From: Bedellia somnulentella | Taxonomy: Eukaryota; Arthropoda; Insecta; Lepidoptera; Bedelliidae | Assembly: GCA_963576735.1 (NCBI GenBank) | Contig: OY755187.1 | Coordinates: forward strand, 496,001 to 560,000 | DNA: 64,000 nucleotides | Direction of reading: 5' to 3' | Shown here: in pieces, positions 1 to 10,700 of the stretch | Layout: every line of letters begins with the position of its first letter | Position numbering within the stretch: position 1 is the stretch's first letter | Made by a program: the position numbers and the translations under genes | The notes under the pieces: model-generated | Database searches by the model: none | What the model saw: the letters and a program-made list of their open reading frames with translations, nothing else | What the model was told of the DNA's origin: nothing

Positions 1-231
1 TCACGGCTGTAACTCCCTAAAAGGGGTAGCCAGAGCTAAGGAATTAGAAATTCCTCAGCCACTTTTGGAAAGTTGCGTGGGGAAAAGATGGTAAAATTAA
101 GGTTGTTGGTGATGGGTCTCCAACCGCATCGCCCAAAAATCCCTTAAAAGCCCCAATACCGTTAGTCGCCTCTTACGTACACCCACCGGAAGAAATGGGG
201 TAGTGCTATTCTAAGCCGACACTACACAGCA
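1..231 (-). repeat. S1 short repeat (TATG-tailed, SINE-like), copy 1
   Basis: S1 is my label for the commonest repeat here, about 240 bp. In sense orientation it starts near GTGTAGTGTCGGCTTAGAA, has a middle GCGATGCGGTTGGAGACCC, and ends GGCTACCCC...ATAGCCGTGAGTATATG followed by TATG repeats. No tRNA-like head or pol III box is obvious. This copy is inverted and cut by the window start. Confidence 0.85.
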
Positions 232-341
232 ATTCAAATGTTGAATTGAATTTTAGTAATACCGTGTTGGTGATGTAAAGATAGTAAATATGAATACTAC
301 ATTGGAAAATATGACTAGTGCATTGTCTTACTTATCTTACG

Positions 342-412
342 ACAGCTGTGGCCGAGTGGATAGCTGACTAGCTTCTCGGTCCGAAGGTTGCGGGTTCAAT
401 CCCCGCTGAGGT
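342..412 (+). repeat. tRNA-like segment (SINE head or tRNA pseudogene)
   Basis: TGTGGCCGAGTGG resembles an A box and GGGTTCAATCCC a B box at normal spacing. The two ends (GAC...GTC) pair only partly and no clean anticodon arm forms, so I do not call a working tRNA gene. Confidence 0.5.
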
Positions 413-599
413 CAATATTTATATGATGAGCATAAATGGTTGTTTCTTAGTCTTGGGTGTTATTTATATGTGTATTAAATAATATTAAATACATCGTTGA
501 GTTATTACCCGTAATACAAGTCTTACTTAGTTTGGGGCTATCTGGATCTGTGTATAATATGTCCGTATATATGTATATATGTTTCCCATTATTATAGTA

Positions 600-1545
600 T
601 AGTGTAGTGTAGTGTCGGCTTAGAATAAGAAGAAGAAGAAGAAGAAGAAGAAGAGACGTTTATTCACATTTGAAATATAACAACAACACATTACACATAC
701 ATTAAAATTATAAAAGAGACATAAAAAGTGATACAAAATAAAATAAAATAAATGAAACAAATGTGAATAGGTCCTGCCTCAGCTTATTTTTGTGCGTTTT
801 ACACACAACACTGATTTTCAGTCAGGACCCATTTGGAGTGACACATATAGCATACATTTCATGATACATAAAATGATTGACAACAAAATAATGGTTAATT
901 AAAAACGAAATACAAAAAAGTCGATCAATAATCTGGCCATACCCGCACACATAACTTGCACTCTTACTTTAAAAAAAAAACACATAATAAACAAATAAAG
1001 AAAAATACTGATAATAAAAGATAAAAATAAATAAATATAATAATTGCATAGGTACACTCTTTAATGAAAACATATACATAAATACACATATGTATACATG
1101 AATACATATAATTATATCCTATTAAAAGTGTAAAATGCATGTATATAATGATATATTTAGAATTCATAAACAATAAAGTATGCATATATAAAGCGTATAC
1201 ACGATATAAATTGGGATATGTAGGATTAGGGTCAGGGTATTTAAGGACGTATGTTCTGTTGAGTGAGTAAGTAACCTTTAAGCTTGCGCTTAAAGGTGTT
1301 CCCACTGCATAACACTGCCCCATTTCTACCCGTGGGTGATCGTAAGAGGCGACTAAGGGTATAGGGGCTTATTAAGTGATTTTTGGGCGATGTGGTTGGA
1401 GACCCGTCACCAAAAACATTTGTTATTACCATCTTTTCCCCAATCAACTTCCAGAAGTGGCTGAGGAATTTTTCATTCCAAAGCTCTGGCTACCCCGTTA
1501 AGGGATTTATAGCCGTGAGTATATGTATGTATGTATGTATGTCAT
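600..1545 (+). repeat. S1 copy split by a LINE 3' end
   Basis: The first 20 bases of S1 (about 603-623) are followed by 680 bp of foreign sequence; S1 resumes at about 1308 with ACACTGCCCCATTTC and runs to the GTATGTATG tail at 1545. Confidence 0.75.
624..1306 (-). mobile_element. LINE 3' fragment with (CTT)n tail
   Basis: On the minus strand the sequence starts with a frame reading SGNTFKRKLKGYLLTQQ, typical of the last residues of jockey/CR1-like reverse transcriptase ORFs. It continues through an AT-rich 3' UTR and ends in a CTT repeat at 624-653. It is 5'-truncated and inserted in an S1 copy. Confidence 0.6.
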
Positions 1546-2417
1546 TATTATAAATTGGTAGTATTTTTGCTTTTTTTCTCGAGCTTCGTACGGCTATTAA
1601 GAGAATAAAAACAGGTTGCGATAATATAGAATATAAATCAATTTTAATCATATAAATTATAGCCTTAATTATTATTTTGTTTTTGCCAAATAAATTATTT
1701 TTCTTTCTTTCTTTTCTTTTTCTTTAATAATTTCTGCCAAAGTCCTTTCAATCACAAAGGCAGACGCCAAATATATTGATTAATGTAATTTCTTAATGTT
1801 TACTAGTCTGAAACGTTATGTTACTCATTTTAGATTAATTGTCTTGGACAAGTTACGGTGTTAGCTTTTTCATCATTAATTAGGATTGGAATTAGTCTAG
1901 TTTCTTAATAGAACATAACCATTATATACCACTCGAAATATTATTAATCTACAGCTATCGCATCGACCCTCTACATAAGAATTTTCCTTTCCTACTCATA
2001 ATCTTAAGTAACGAAAGTTTGAGAATCGCATACCATCGAGTCAGCTGCGCGGGCGCACAACTTTTTGTACCTTGCGCAGGTAGCATTAAAATATCGTGCG
2101 ATTATCAACCGTAATACAAATACATAAGGGTATAGGATGCTGTCGGATGCCAGATGATCTACAACAGATGACACGCGCCTTTGTAGGCCTTCTCGGACAA
2201 AAAAATATCGTACGAAGATTTGTAAATTGAAGCATTTCATATGGACCTTTATATTTATACCTCACTTTACACAAATTGAAAGGCACCATCGACCGTTATT
2301 TCAAAATAAAGAAGACACAGATTCTGAGTGGGTTGATAGTGGTACACAATCTTAAGACAATTCCATCACGGTTGAACAGCTGTTGTTCGTAGTTTTGTCT
2401 GGACTGATTAAACCGTA
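1546..2417. other. No recognisable feature
   Basis: AT-rich intergenic or intronic sequence. I see no exon with splice sites and no repeat of the window's families. Confidence 0.5.
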
Positions 2418-3050
2418 GCTGTGTCGGCTCAGAAAAGCACTAAATCCATATCTTCCATTGGGTGCCGTTCTAGGCAAGTAATGGTACGGGAATTTTTAAG
2501 TGAAACTAAGAGGCTAGAGATCAATTACAACAATCCTTTATGTCACATTCTATTCCAGACTAAACTGCCAAAACTGGCCAAGGACTTTATATTTCTGCAG
2601 CTCTGGCTACTTTTCGGATCTATAGGTGGCCAAATATGCGCATCAAATATGGGCAGAGATTATTGTTCGCGACTTTATCTTTAGAAAACCATATTGTAAG
2701 GTGTAAAACCTTACACATAAATAAATGCTATGAAATGGTAGAACACTTGATATGTTATGATAATAAACGTATATATAGTTGCTCTGCTTATACTAGAATG
2801 GTAAAAATGATTACTGAGATTGTCTTAACGTGATTAATTGGCGTAATCTACATAAACCAATAATTATAAAACTGCTGATAATAAAATGTCGGTTCTACTG
2901 CACCGTGCACCATATTTACCTTATTTTTATATATTATTTATATATGAAGCCATATTTACCTTACCTTATTGTTGGCGATGGCCAAACAGCCGCAGCGCCA
3001 ACCAATCTCCTAAAAATCCCGTCACTAGGTCGCTTCGTATAACAAATATA
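2418..3050 (+). repeat. Two degenerate S1 fragments
   Basis: 2418-2630 keeps the S1 order TGTCGGCTCAGAA...GCTCTGGCTAC in sense orientation with heavy decay. 2965-3042 keeps GTTGGCGATGG and CTAAAAATCCC in the other orientation. Confidence 0.4.
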
Positions 3051-3116
3051 TGATGTAAGTCGAAATAATTAAGGGTACTAAAATATGGGATAACTTTTCA
3101 ATATAAGTATACCTAT

Positions 3117-3224
3117 ACTCACGGCTATAAATCCCAAAAAGGGGTAGCCAGAGCTGCGGCATTGATAATACCTCAACTACTCGCAAATCACTTATTTTAC
3201 CATATTTTCCTCCTCAACTTCCAA
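3117..3224 (-). repeat. S1 fragment
   Basis: It opens TATACTCACGGCTATAAATCCC and GGGGTAGCCAGAGC and breaks off at an A-rich LINE tail at about 3225. Confidence 0.7.
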
Positions 3225-3375
3225 AAGTAAAAAATAAAAAAATAAAAAAAATAAAAAGCGTTTATTTACGAGAAACAAGAGTTAAATAAGGTGGTAGGTG
3301 TTTTTTTAAATAGTTCATCTTGTTCTACCTTGCGGCTAGACGGCTGGTAGCTGACGAGGATGGTCTAGCTTTTAT
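3225..3375 (-). mobile_element. LINE 3' UTR fragment
   Basis: An AAATA-rich tail on the minus strand and the words GAAACAAGAGTTAAATAAGG and GGTGGTAGGTG match the 3' end of the LINE at 8526-11406. Only the non-coding end is present. Confidence 0.55.
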
Positions 3376-3869
3376 CACCTATTTTTGTCATCCAAAACGC
3401 ATAGATAAAACCTTTTATTCTGCTCTTATTTCTGCTACTACATACTCCTGATTAAATATACTCAAGGTGTGTCCTTAAAATGAAAATAAGAAACTCAAAA
3501 AGCAAGATCCACATATCGCTAAACGCGTCGCTATCTGTAGGAGGCGGCGCACGCGCATCTGCTGTGCTCTCGGTATGCACACCTGCGCACCCACACACGC
3601 GCACTGTCACACCTGCCGTTACTACCCTTAATGTATCTTACAGATTCTACGTATTGACAATCATATTTCTTAGTTATTTACTCGTATTTTGCTTTGGATT
3701 TGATCGAAATTATAAAAGAAAACAATGAGTTCAAAATATTTAAAGTCAGATAGAAAAAGGCTAAACTATGTAACAGGCTCGGTTTAGTTTATTTGAAAAA
3801 AAAACAGTAACCTATATATTTAACGTGATGAATAGTTGTGGAGCGTTTTATATAAATAATTGAAGACCT

Positions 3870-4075
3870 TAAAGAAAGAGGTAGTCAGAGCTAGCGTATC
3901 AGCATTTCCTCAGCCACTTATAAAGTTAGAGTGAGGAATAGGAGCATAATTAATGGGTCGTTTGGGATTGGTTTCGAACCAAATCACTTAAAAATCATCA
4001 CTTAAAAGGGGGCCAATTTCCAATGTCTTCTTGTAGGACACCAATAGACATGTGCTAATCTAAACCGTAAACACA
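3870..4075 (-). repeat. Degenerate S1 copy
   Basis: It retains GAGGTAGTCAGAGC, TTTCCTCAGCCACTT and AAATCACTTAAAA in S1 order. 4080-4560 beyond it shows no clear feature apart from a GGTGGTAG word shared with the LINE tails. Confidence 0.45.
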
Positions 4076-4564
4076 CGCCTAAAAATTGTAATATTATCTT
4101 TAATTAAAACAATTTTTGTTTTAATTAAAATGTTGTTTTAATTATAATGTGAAATCGTGAAAATCTTAGAAAATACTAATATTATCTTTCCCTCACAAAC
4201 AAACTAACTTCACCACCACCGTGCTAAATAAGGTGGTAGCAATGCAGTTCCTCCCGACGCGCCAAGTGGTCGTAAAGATCCCGTTGCTGGTGGAATGTGG
4301 TGCGTGGTGACAGATGCTCGCCACACCTGGCCACTACTGGATTATCTGTACGGTGGAATTGTGTGCGTATGATATTGCTATGGTTTCATGGCTGGTGTTG
4401 TTTAGTTGAAAAAACTAATAAATCAATTAAATAATGAATACAGTTAAATAATAAAGCTAATGGTAATATCACTAATAAGACTTAGAAGACTATTAAAAAA
4501 AAACAGATAATAAAATATAGATAAAACGTAACTTAAATCAAGAATGAACATGAACACATGAGAA

Positions 4565-4910
4565 CATGAGGTTTTCATGACCAAAAACATTCAAATTATG
4601 TGATAGTTAGGCGTTCTCAACATTTGCATTCTATCTGAAAAGGTAGACAAGTAGCCTTCCGAATTTGTGAAAAATTCGGAGGTAGGAAACGCAAACACTA
4701 CTTAAAAGTATAAAAGAAACAAAGGATAGAAGAATTTCGCGCTGGCAGCCATTGTCACGGTAGCTCAATTGGCAGAGCGTCGGGGCGTATACCCGAGGTC
4801 GCGGGTTCAATTCCCGCCTGTGTCGAAATTTTTCTTTCCTTTATTTATTCTTTGATTATTAGTAATAATCCCCACATGAGGTTTTCATGACCAAAAACAT
4901 TCAAATTAAA
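4565..4910 (+). mobile_element. S3 tRNA-headed SINE with flanking 35-bp direct repeats
   Basis: S3 has a leader (GGAAACGCAAACACTAC), a tRNA-like head at about 4755-4827 (GGTAGCTCAATTGGCAGAG and GGGTTCAATTCCC), a CTTTCCTTTATTTATTC body and the tail CATGAGGTTTTCATGACC. That tail occurs both before (about 4566-4600) and after (about 4875-4909) this copy. Confidence 0.65.
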
Positions 4911-5214
4911 TTAAGCCATTACAACAGAGTCATTACAGCTACAAAGTTCTAATACGGTAAAATAATCGTCAGTATAGTGAATAATACAAATATTTTTTCC
5001 AGTCCTATGATTCGCTAATGAATGCTTTCCAACATGTTAAAAGCTTTAAGATTAATATAGAACCTTTAGTTAAGGCTGTATTTCCTTTCGGAGGTGAATA
5101 TCCTGTGTTTCATTAAAAACAAAAGAGCCGGATGTAAATGCTCAACAAAAACAAACGTGCTATTGACATACTCGTAAGATACGAATTGATCAAGTGCGGG
5201 GAATAAAACTGCTC

Positions 5215-5275
5215 TACTTATACTCACGCCCATTATTCCCATTGGGGTAGGCCGAGACTATCGATCGCCACATTG
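5215..5275 (-). mobile_element. RTE-like LINE 3' tail
   Basis: On the minus strand it reads GGCCTACCCCAATGGGAATAATGG and GCGTGAGTATA, the end of the RTE-like element seen better at 37000-37150. The neighbouring 5276-6120 holds nothing I can name. Confidence 0.45.
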
Positions 5276-6127
5276 CACCATCTGGAAAAATCTCTCTTGC
5301 TTTGTATCTATCCCATCTTTTCTTCACGCATTCTCTTTAAATGGCTGATCGTTATTGATTGTTAATTCTTGACATTAGGTTACCCCTGTTTTGGTGAATG
5401 GTAGGTATAGGCTAAACGACAAAATACGTAATTTTAGAATTAAACCCCCTTTTAAATTCAACGGCTCAATGATTATATTTTAAGGAAGCAAAAATTTTAT
5501 AAACAGAGGTCAGGATTCAATTCCCGAGCTTTATCAGAGCCCTTCTCCCCGTGGTGTGCGCTGACCTTAATTATGTTTATGTCGGAACACTTTCACCTCA
5601 AGTATTCAGGCTCGGATAAACCCCATTAATAATTAATTAGGTTTTTATATCTGAATTTTGGCACGCTGTTATTTTAGTTCAATAGAAAAAATACCGTAAC
5701 CAGACTGATAAATGTGGCCAAAGCTTGAGGAGCTTTTTCAGGCCAGGATTATCCCTGTAGAGTCGACAATATCTTCGTAATGAAATCTGAATTATTGACG
5801 TGTCAAATGAAATTATAAATTATACAAAAAAATACATCTATTGATTAATAATATGGCGTAATAATTCATATTGTATATCAGTTTCTTAGTCATGAGATTG
5901 ATAAAAAATACTATTCATAAAACTACCATATTTTTTTGTGTTTTCTTTACATTTAAACTATATTAAAAATTCTTACCAATTCGCTTAAATCTCACATTCA
6001 CATTAATCAACTGAACAACATCTCATCCGAGAATCGCATCAAAATCAAACAGATGTTCTAATCACCTCAAAAAAACAAGAAAATCATCAAAACGCGTGTC
6101 CGAAATCCGCAAAAAACGCAATCCATA

Positions 6128-6260
6128 ATGATAATGCGTTCATCCCCACCACGCGCCAGGTGTCCGTACACCTGCCGGCATCTTCATAAGTCCGCGCGCC
6201 CGTCCGCTCCGTACAGTACACGGGAGACGCGAGTGCGCACTAGTACGTTGTCAGTGGAAC
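6128..6260 (+). other. GC-rich patch, possible exon
   Basis: GC content jumps within AT-rich DNA. An open frame ending IPTTRQ before GTGTCC would join in phase 0 to the Graf exon at 7751, but the donor is weak, the acceptor unclear and no family motif is visible. I give it as a possibility only. Confidence 0.15.
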
Positions 6261-6584
6261 GATATGATTATCTGTCTGTCTGGATTTGTTATTGCCGGGT
6301 ATGTCACGTGATTTTTTATTTTGTGTGTGTGTGTTTGTTTAATTATATTTATTAGCAATATTTGAACGTCACTTAAATCTAAACAATAATAACTTAAATT
6401 ACAAATGGTGAGCTAAATTAAATAAAAAAAACATCGAATTAAATTCTATCTTACTAATAGAAAACGAATTTAAATTATAAAAAAACATAATCAGTAAATA
6501 TAAATTAATAGAGTCATTAATGTCAATCTTTTTAATGAAAATCTGTTGAATATTTCATGATAGAGTGACATAATAAAGGTATTT

Positions 6585-6800
6585 TTTTTACTGGGGTTGT
6601 GTTTTGTCGTATAGTGACGGATTAGATTATCACTACTCCATCTATTAATTGCGTGTCGGATAGGGCAAGGCTTTTAAGTGTTTTCTAGGCGATATGGGTC
6701 GACAAAACGAATACCAGGCATTTCGTTTTGTCTCTATTCCTCCTTCAAAAGTGAATATTACTTTCAAAGCTCTTATTACCCGTTTCAGCTGTGATAGGTT
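6585..6800 (+). repeat. Degenerate S1 copy
   Basis: Sense-orientation words GGCGATATGGGTCG, CCTTCAAAAGTG and AAGCTCTTATTACCCG survive in order. Confidence 0.4.
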
Positions 6801-7019
6801 TTCGCAATTATAGTTAAATACAAATGAGTTCCGCTGTTTTATGTTTCACGCGAATCGTTGACACCTGAATACCGATATCAAAATTTGTGGGGGTTGTGTT
6901 GTTTTTGTGGAGTACTGTACGGATTTTCTAATCGATGCGGATAGTTAAAAATTAACTGTTGGGGTAGATAAATCGTTGCTTAAAAATCTTTGACAATAGC
7001 TCTAGCTCGCTCAGGATAT

Positions 7020-7258
7020 ATTCTATATATTCAATACTATTATATTATTTACAATAACATTAATAAAGAGGAAAACATTGTTTGATTTTAATGAATAGGC
7101 TTGAAAACTATTAAACCGATTTGAAAAATTCTTGCACCATTGGAAAACTAAACTTTCAGAAGCAACAAAGGCTATATATCATCACGGTAAATATCGTAGG
7201 GTGTAAGCAGTGAAAAACACTTAACACCATCCGTGCGAAGCCGGGGCGGATCATTAGT
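7020..7258 (+). mobile_element. Degenerate non-autonomous Helitron
   Basis: The 3' part CCATCCGTGCGAAGCC and GGGCGGATCATTAGT matches the terminus of the intact Helitron at 37538-38083. The expected CTAG end has decayed to TTAG. Confidence 0.6.
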
Positions 7259-7394
7259 GTTACATAATAATATGAAATAATGTATTATAATTATAATACT
7301 TATAACGTATGTAATACTGTTCATAATGGTGTGTTACAAAGTATAAATATTTTTTCTTCCTTTTATTCAAAGTTTTTTTGTATATAAATAATAC

Positions 7395-7440
7395 ATATAT
7401 ATTCACGCCATTAGTGTCCATATGGGTAGGCAGTAATATT
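7395..7440 (-). mobile_element. RTE-like LINE 3' tail
   Basis: It begins ATATATTCACGCCATTAG and runs to GGGTAGGCAG, the same short 3' tail as at 5215. Confidence 0.4.
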
Positions 7441-7750
7441 AATAATCAATCGCCACTGTTTATCTCACAATGTCAAATAAATAAAACACAGGATAAAACA
7501 CTTATTTTTTTTTTAATTGAATCTTTATAATAATAAATTGTTGTTTTAAAAAAAATACAATCATGATTTAATTAATATTTATTTACTGGCATTACTATCT
7601 AAAGGTTCTCAAAAAGAGATCGTTTTAGGTAAAAAAACCTTTAATCGCATTTCTATTCAAAAGCGTCTGTACCGTAGAATGAATTGTGTTGCGTAAAAAG
7701 TTTTTTACTGTATTGTATTGTAAACTCATAGTATTATCTCTTGTCCACAG

Positions 7751-7793
7751 GAACTCCCCCCACGCACCTGCCAAGTTTTCCAGAAACGAGACG
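7751..7793 (+). CDS. Graf: Graf linker exon 1 of those visible (43 nt)
   Basis: The exon is bounded by TTGTCCACAG and the strong donor GTAAGT. Read as GAA CTC CCC..., it gives ELPPRTCQVFQKRD with one base left over, which joins in frame to the exon at 11572. It is short, so the call depends on that phase match. Confidence 0.6.
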
Positions 7794-10700
7794 GTAAGTT
7801 ACCTATTTATTTCTATATTCTTATATTTTGTAGTTTTAGTTGTTTTAGTGCCGTGTAGTGTCTGCTTAGAATAACACTACCCCATTTCTACCCGTGGGTG
7901 ATCGTAAAGAGGCGACTAAGGGTATAGAGGTTTTTTAAGTGATTTTTGGGCGATGTGGTTGGAGACCCGGCACCAAAAACATTTATTATTACCAGCTTTT
8001 CCCCAATCAACTTCCAAAAGTGGCTGACGAATTTTTTAATTCTAAAGCTCTGGCTACCCCGTTAAGGGATTTATAGCCGTGAGTATATGTATGTATGTAT
8101 GTATTCTTATATTTTATTTTTTTTGTTCGAAATACTTACAGCAAATCATACAATTAGTGTTTACAAATTCAGTTATCAACTTGGCCAATAGCAAGTATTC
8201 GCAAATCTCAATTCTTGTCATCTGTGCCATATTCATCCGAAGGGGTTAGCAGAGGTACAGACACTTCTGAACATCGTGTTGACATTTTTATCTCCTGGTG
8301 TTCAGAGTACCCGTTGTTAAGACAGTGTATTTACTTATGGGATTTATTTAACTTATGAAATGAAAAAAAAACATGACTATTCTATTGAGAAATATGTAAA
8401 TGCCTACACCAATTGGCTTGTCTAAAGTCATATGTGAGGGAAAACATCGTGAGGAAACCCACATGGCTAAGTTGTACTTAGTCATGTGACAGTGTATTCA
8501 TACAAAACGGCGATAGGCCTGCCCCATAATAAATAAAAATAAAAATAAATAAAAATCCTTTATTTACAAGAAACAAGAGTATATGCGGTGGTAGGTTTTT
8601 TTTACAAATGTTCTTCCTGTTCTGCCTTGCGGCGTGTAAATATTAAATATTGATGACAATAGGTAACCGATAATTAATAAGAATACATTCAAATATTACA
8701 CTTTGTTATGAAGTCTTTAACAGAATATATACAGTTGTCAATCAAGTAATTAAATAAGACAGTTTTAAATTTATTAAATGTTAACTTTTTCATGTCGTCA
8801 CTAATTGTATTAAACAGTTTGATACACATGTCATAACTATTTCGCTGACAAATAGCCAGACATTTTGCAGCAGAATGCTCGTATTGCACATTATGATTAC
8901 CCCGTTGCGGTCTGTTTTTTGGCGGTCTCAAGTTAAATAGATTCGGATTCTTGTAAGTGAATATTAAGAGCTCAAAAATGTATAGCGATGGAAAGGGTAA
9001 TATTTTTAATTTTTTGAAAAGCGGCACACAGCTATCCAAAAAATCAGCACCGCATAATATACGGATACACTTTTTCTGAATCTTGAAAACTCTATCTGAG
9101 TCTACTGAGTTACCCCAAAGTATGATGCCATACCTTAAAACTGAGGACACATATCCGTGATAGCAGCTAAGGGCGGCACTCTCTGATATAACATACCTTA
9201 TACGATAAATGACAAACAAGTATTTTTCTAGTTTTGTGCATATGTTGTCTACGTGATTTTTCCAATTACAAAAATTGTCTAAAGTAAATCCTAAGAATTT
9301 TGTTGATTCAACTTCTCTTATAATTTTACCATCATAGGTTATTCTTAAATTAATCGGTTGTCTCTTATAAGTTCGGAATTGTATGAATTCAGTTTTATTA
9401 ATATTTAATTGCAAATTATTTTTGTTAAGCCACGTAATCATATTATTTAAAGTGAAATTTATGTCATTTTCAAATGTGTTCAAATTATTGCATTTTATAA
9501 GAATGGTAGTATCGTCAGCGTAAAGAATACATTTATTTTCTGTCACTTGCGATAGGTCATTTATATAAAGTAAAAACAAAAGAGGACCAAGGATACTACC
9601 TTGCGGTACGCCACATTTAAGGGGTTTCTTATCTGATTGGAAGACATTGAGATGTTTATTTGCGATATTACTGATTTCCACACATTGTTTTCTATTTGTA
9701 AGATAGCTTTCTAACCATTTGTAAGCCTGTCCACGTATACCGTATCTTTCAAGTTTTTCTAATGCTGTGGGATGATGAACAAAGTCAAATGCTTTTGTCA
9801 TATCCAGTAGCATACCAACTACCGGTAACTTTGAGTTCAAACAATCTGTTATATCCTTCAACAGGTTAAAACAGGCTAAGGTAGTAGACGATCCTTTCCT
9901 AAAGCCATATTGGTTTGGAATCAATATGGAGTGAGCTGTTAAGAAACTATACAATTTATCATGCATCACTTTTTCTAATATTTTTGAGAGTACTGGTATA
10001 AGTGCTATTGGTCTGTAATTTTTTAATACGTGACGTTCACCTGATTTATGCAGAGGTTTAATTACGGATAGTTTCAGACGTTCAGGAAAAGTTCCTTCTG
10101 TTAAAGACGATTTATTATATGGGTCATCGGAACTGTCAATAGTTTTGCGCATTTTTTTAATAAAAAAGTTGGTATGTGATCGTACCCGGTTGCAGAAGTA
10201 TTTTTAAGATTTTGTATAATTTTATATATATCATTTGGGTCTGTAGGAGTCAAAAAAATCGAGCTGGGATTACGTGATATATTTATAGTATTTATATTAA
10301 AATCGTTTATTACACATGTCAGATTAACAAAAAAATCATTAAAAGCATTCGCTATGTCAATTGGATTTTTAATTATTTTATTATCGTCAAGTATAATTTC
10401 GTCTATGTCAGGTTTTTCTATTTCTTGTTCAAAGTTATTTTTGATAATAGTCCATGATGCTTTACTTAGATTTTTGGATTGCTTTAAATACCGCATATTA
10501 TTTAATCTTTGTGAAGTTCCTATCACTTTTTTTAGAGTAGATGTGTACAATTTTAATTTTTTGTAGTTAACTTTTTTATTTGTGGGATCATACATATACT
10601 TCAAATAAAGTTGTCGCTTACGAGCACCGCATCGTCGTACACCCCTTGATAACCATTTATTTCTTATAGGTTTATTTATTATTTTCATAGTTTTTAGCGG

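Noticed and set aside
964..1447. Two minus-strand frames
   Set aside because: They are translations of a LINE 3' UTR and of an S1 repeat, apart from the few RT C-terminal residues noted.
3480..3728. Open frame over a GC-rich patch with a possible TAG acceptor and GTATGC donor
   Set aside because: A 30-base exon here would be out of phase with the next Graf exon and shows no domain; the patch is low-complexity CACACGCGC.
4755..4827. tRNA gene
   Set aside because: The head pairs fairly well but the same sequence with the same tail recurs at 38450, 38860 and 41470, so it is a SINE; the anticodon loop also lacks the normal U33.
6128..6355. Small frame beginning MIMRSSPP
   Set aside because: Arg/Pro-rich translation of a GC island with no homology I recognise; an exon in another frame is listed only at low confidence.
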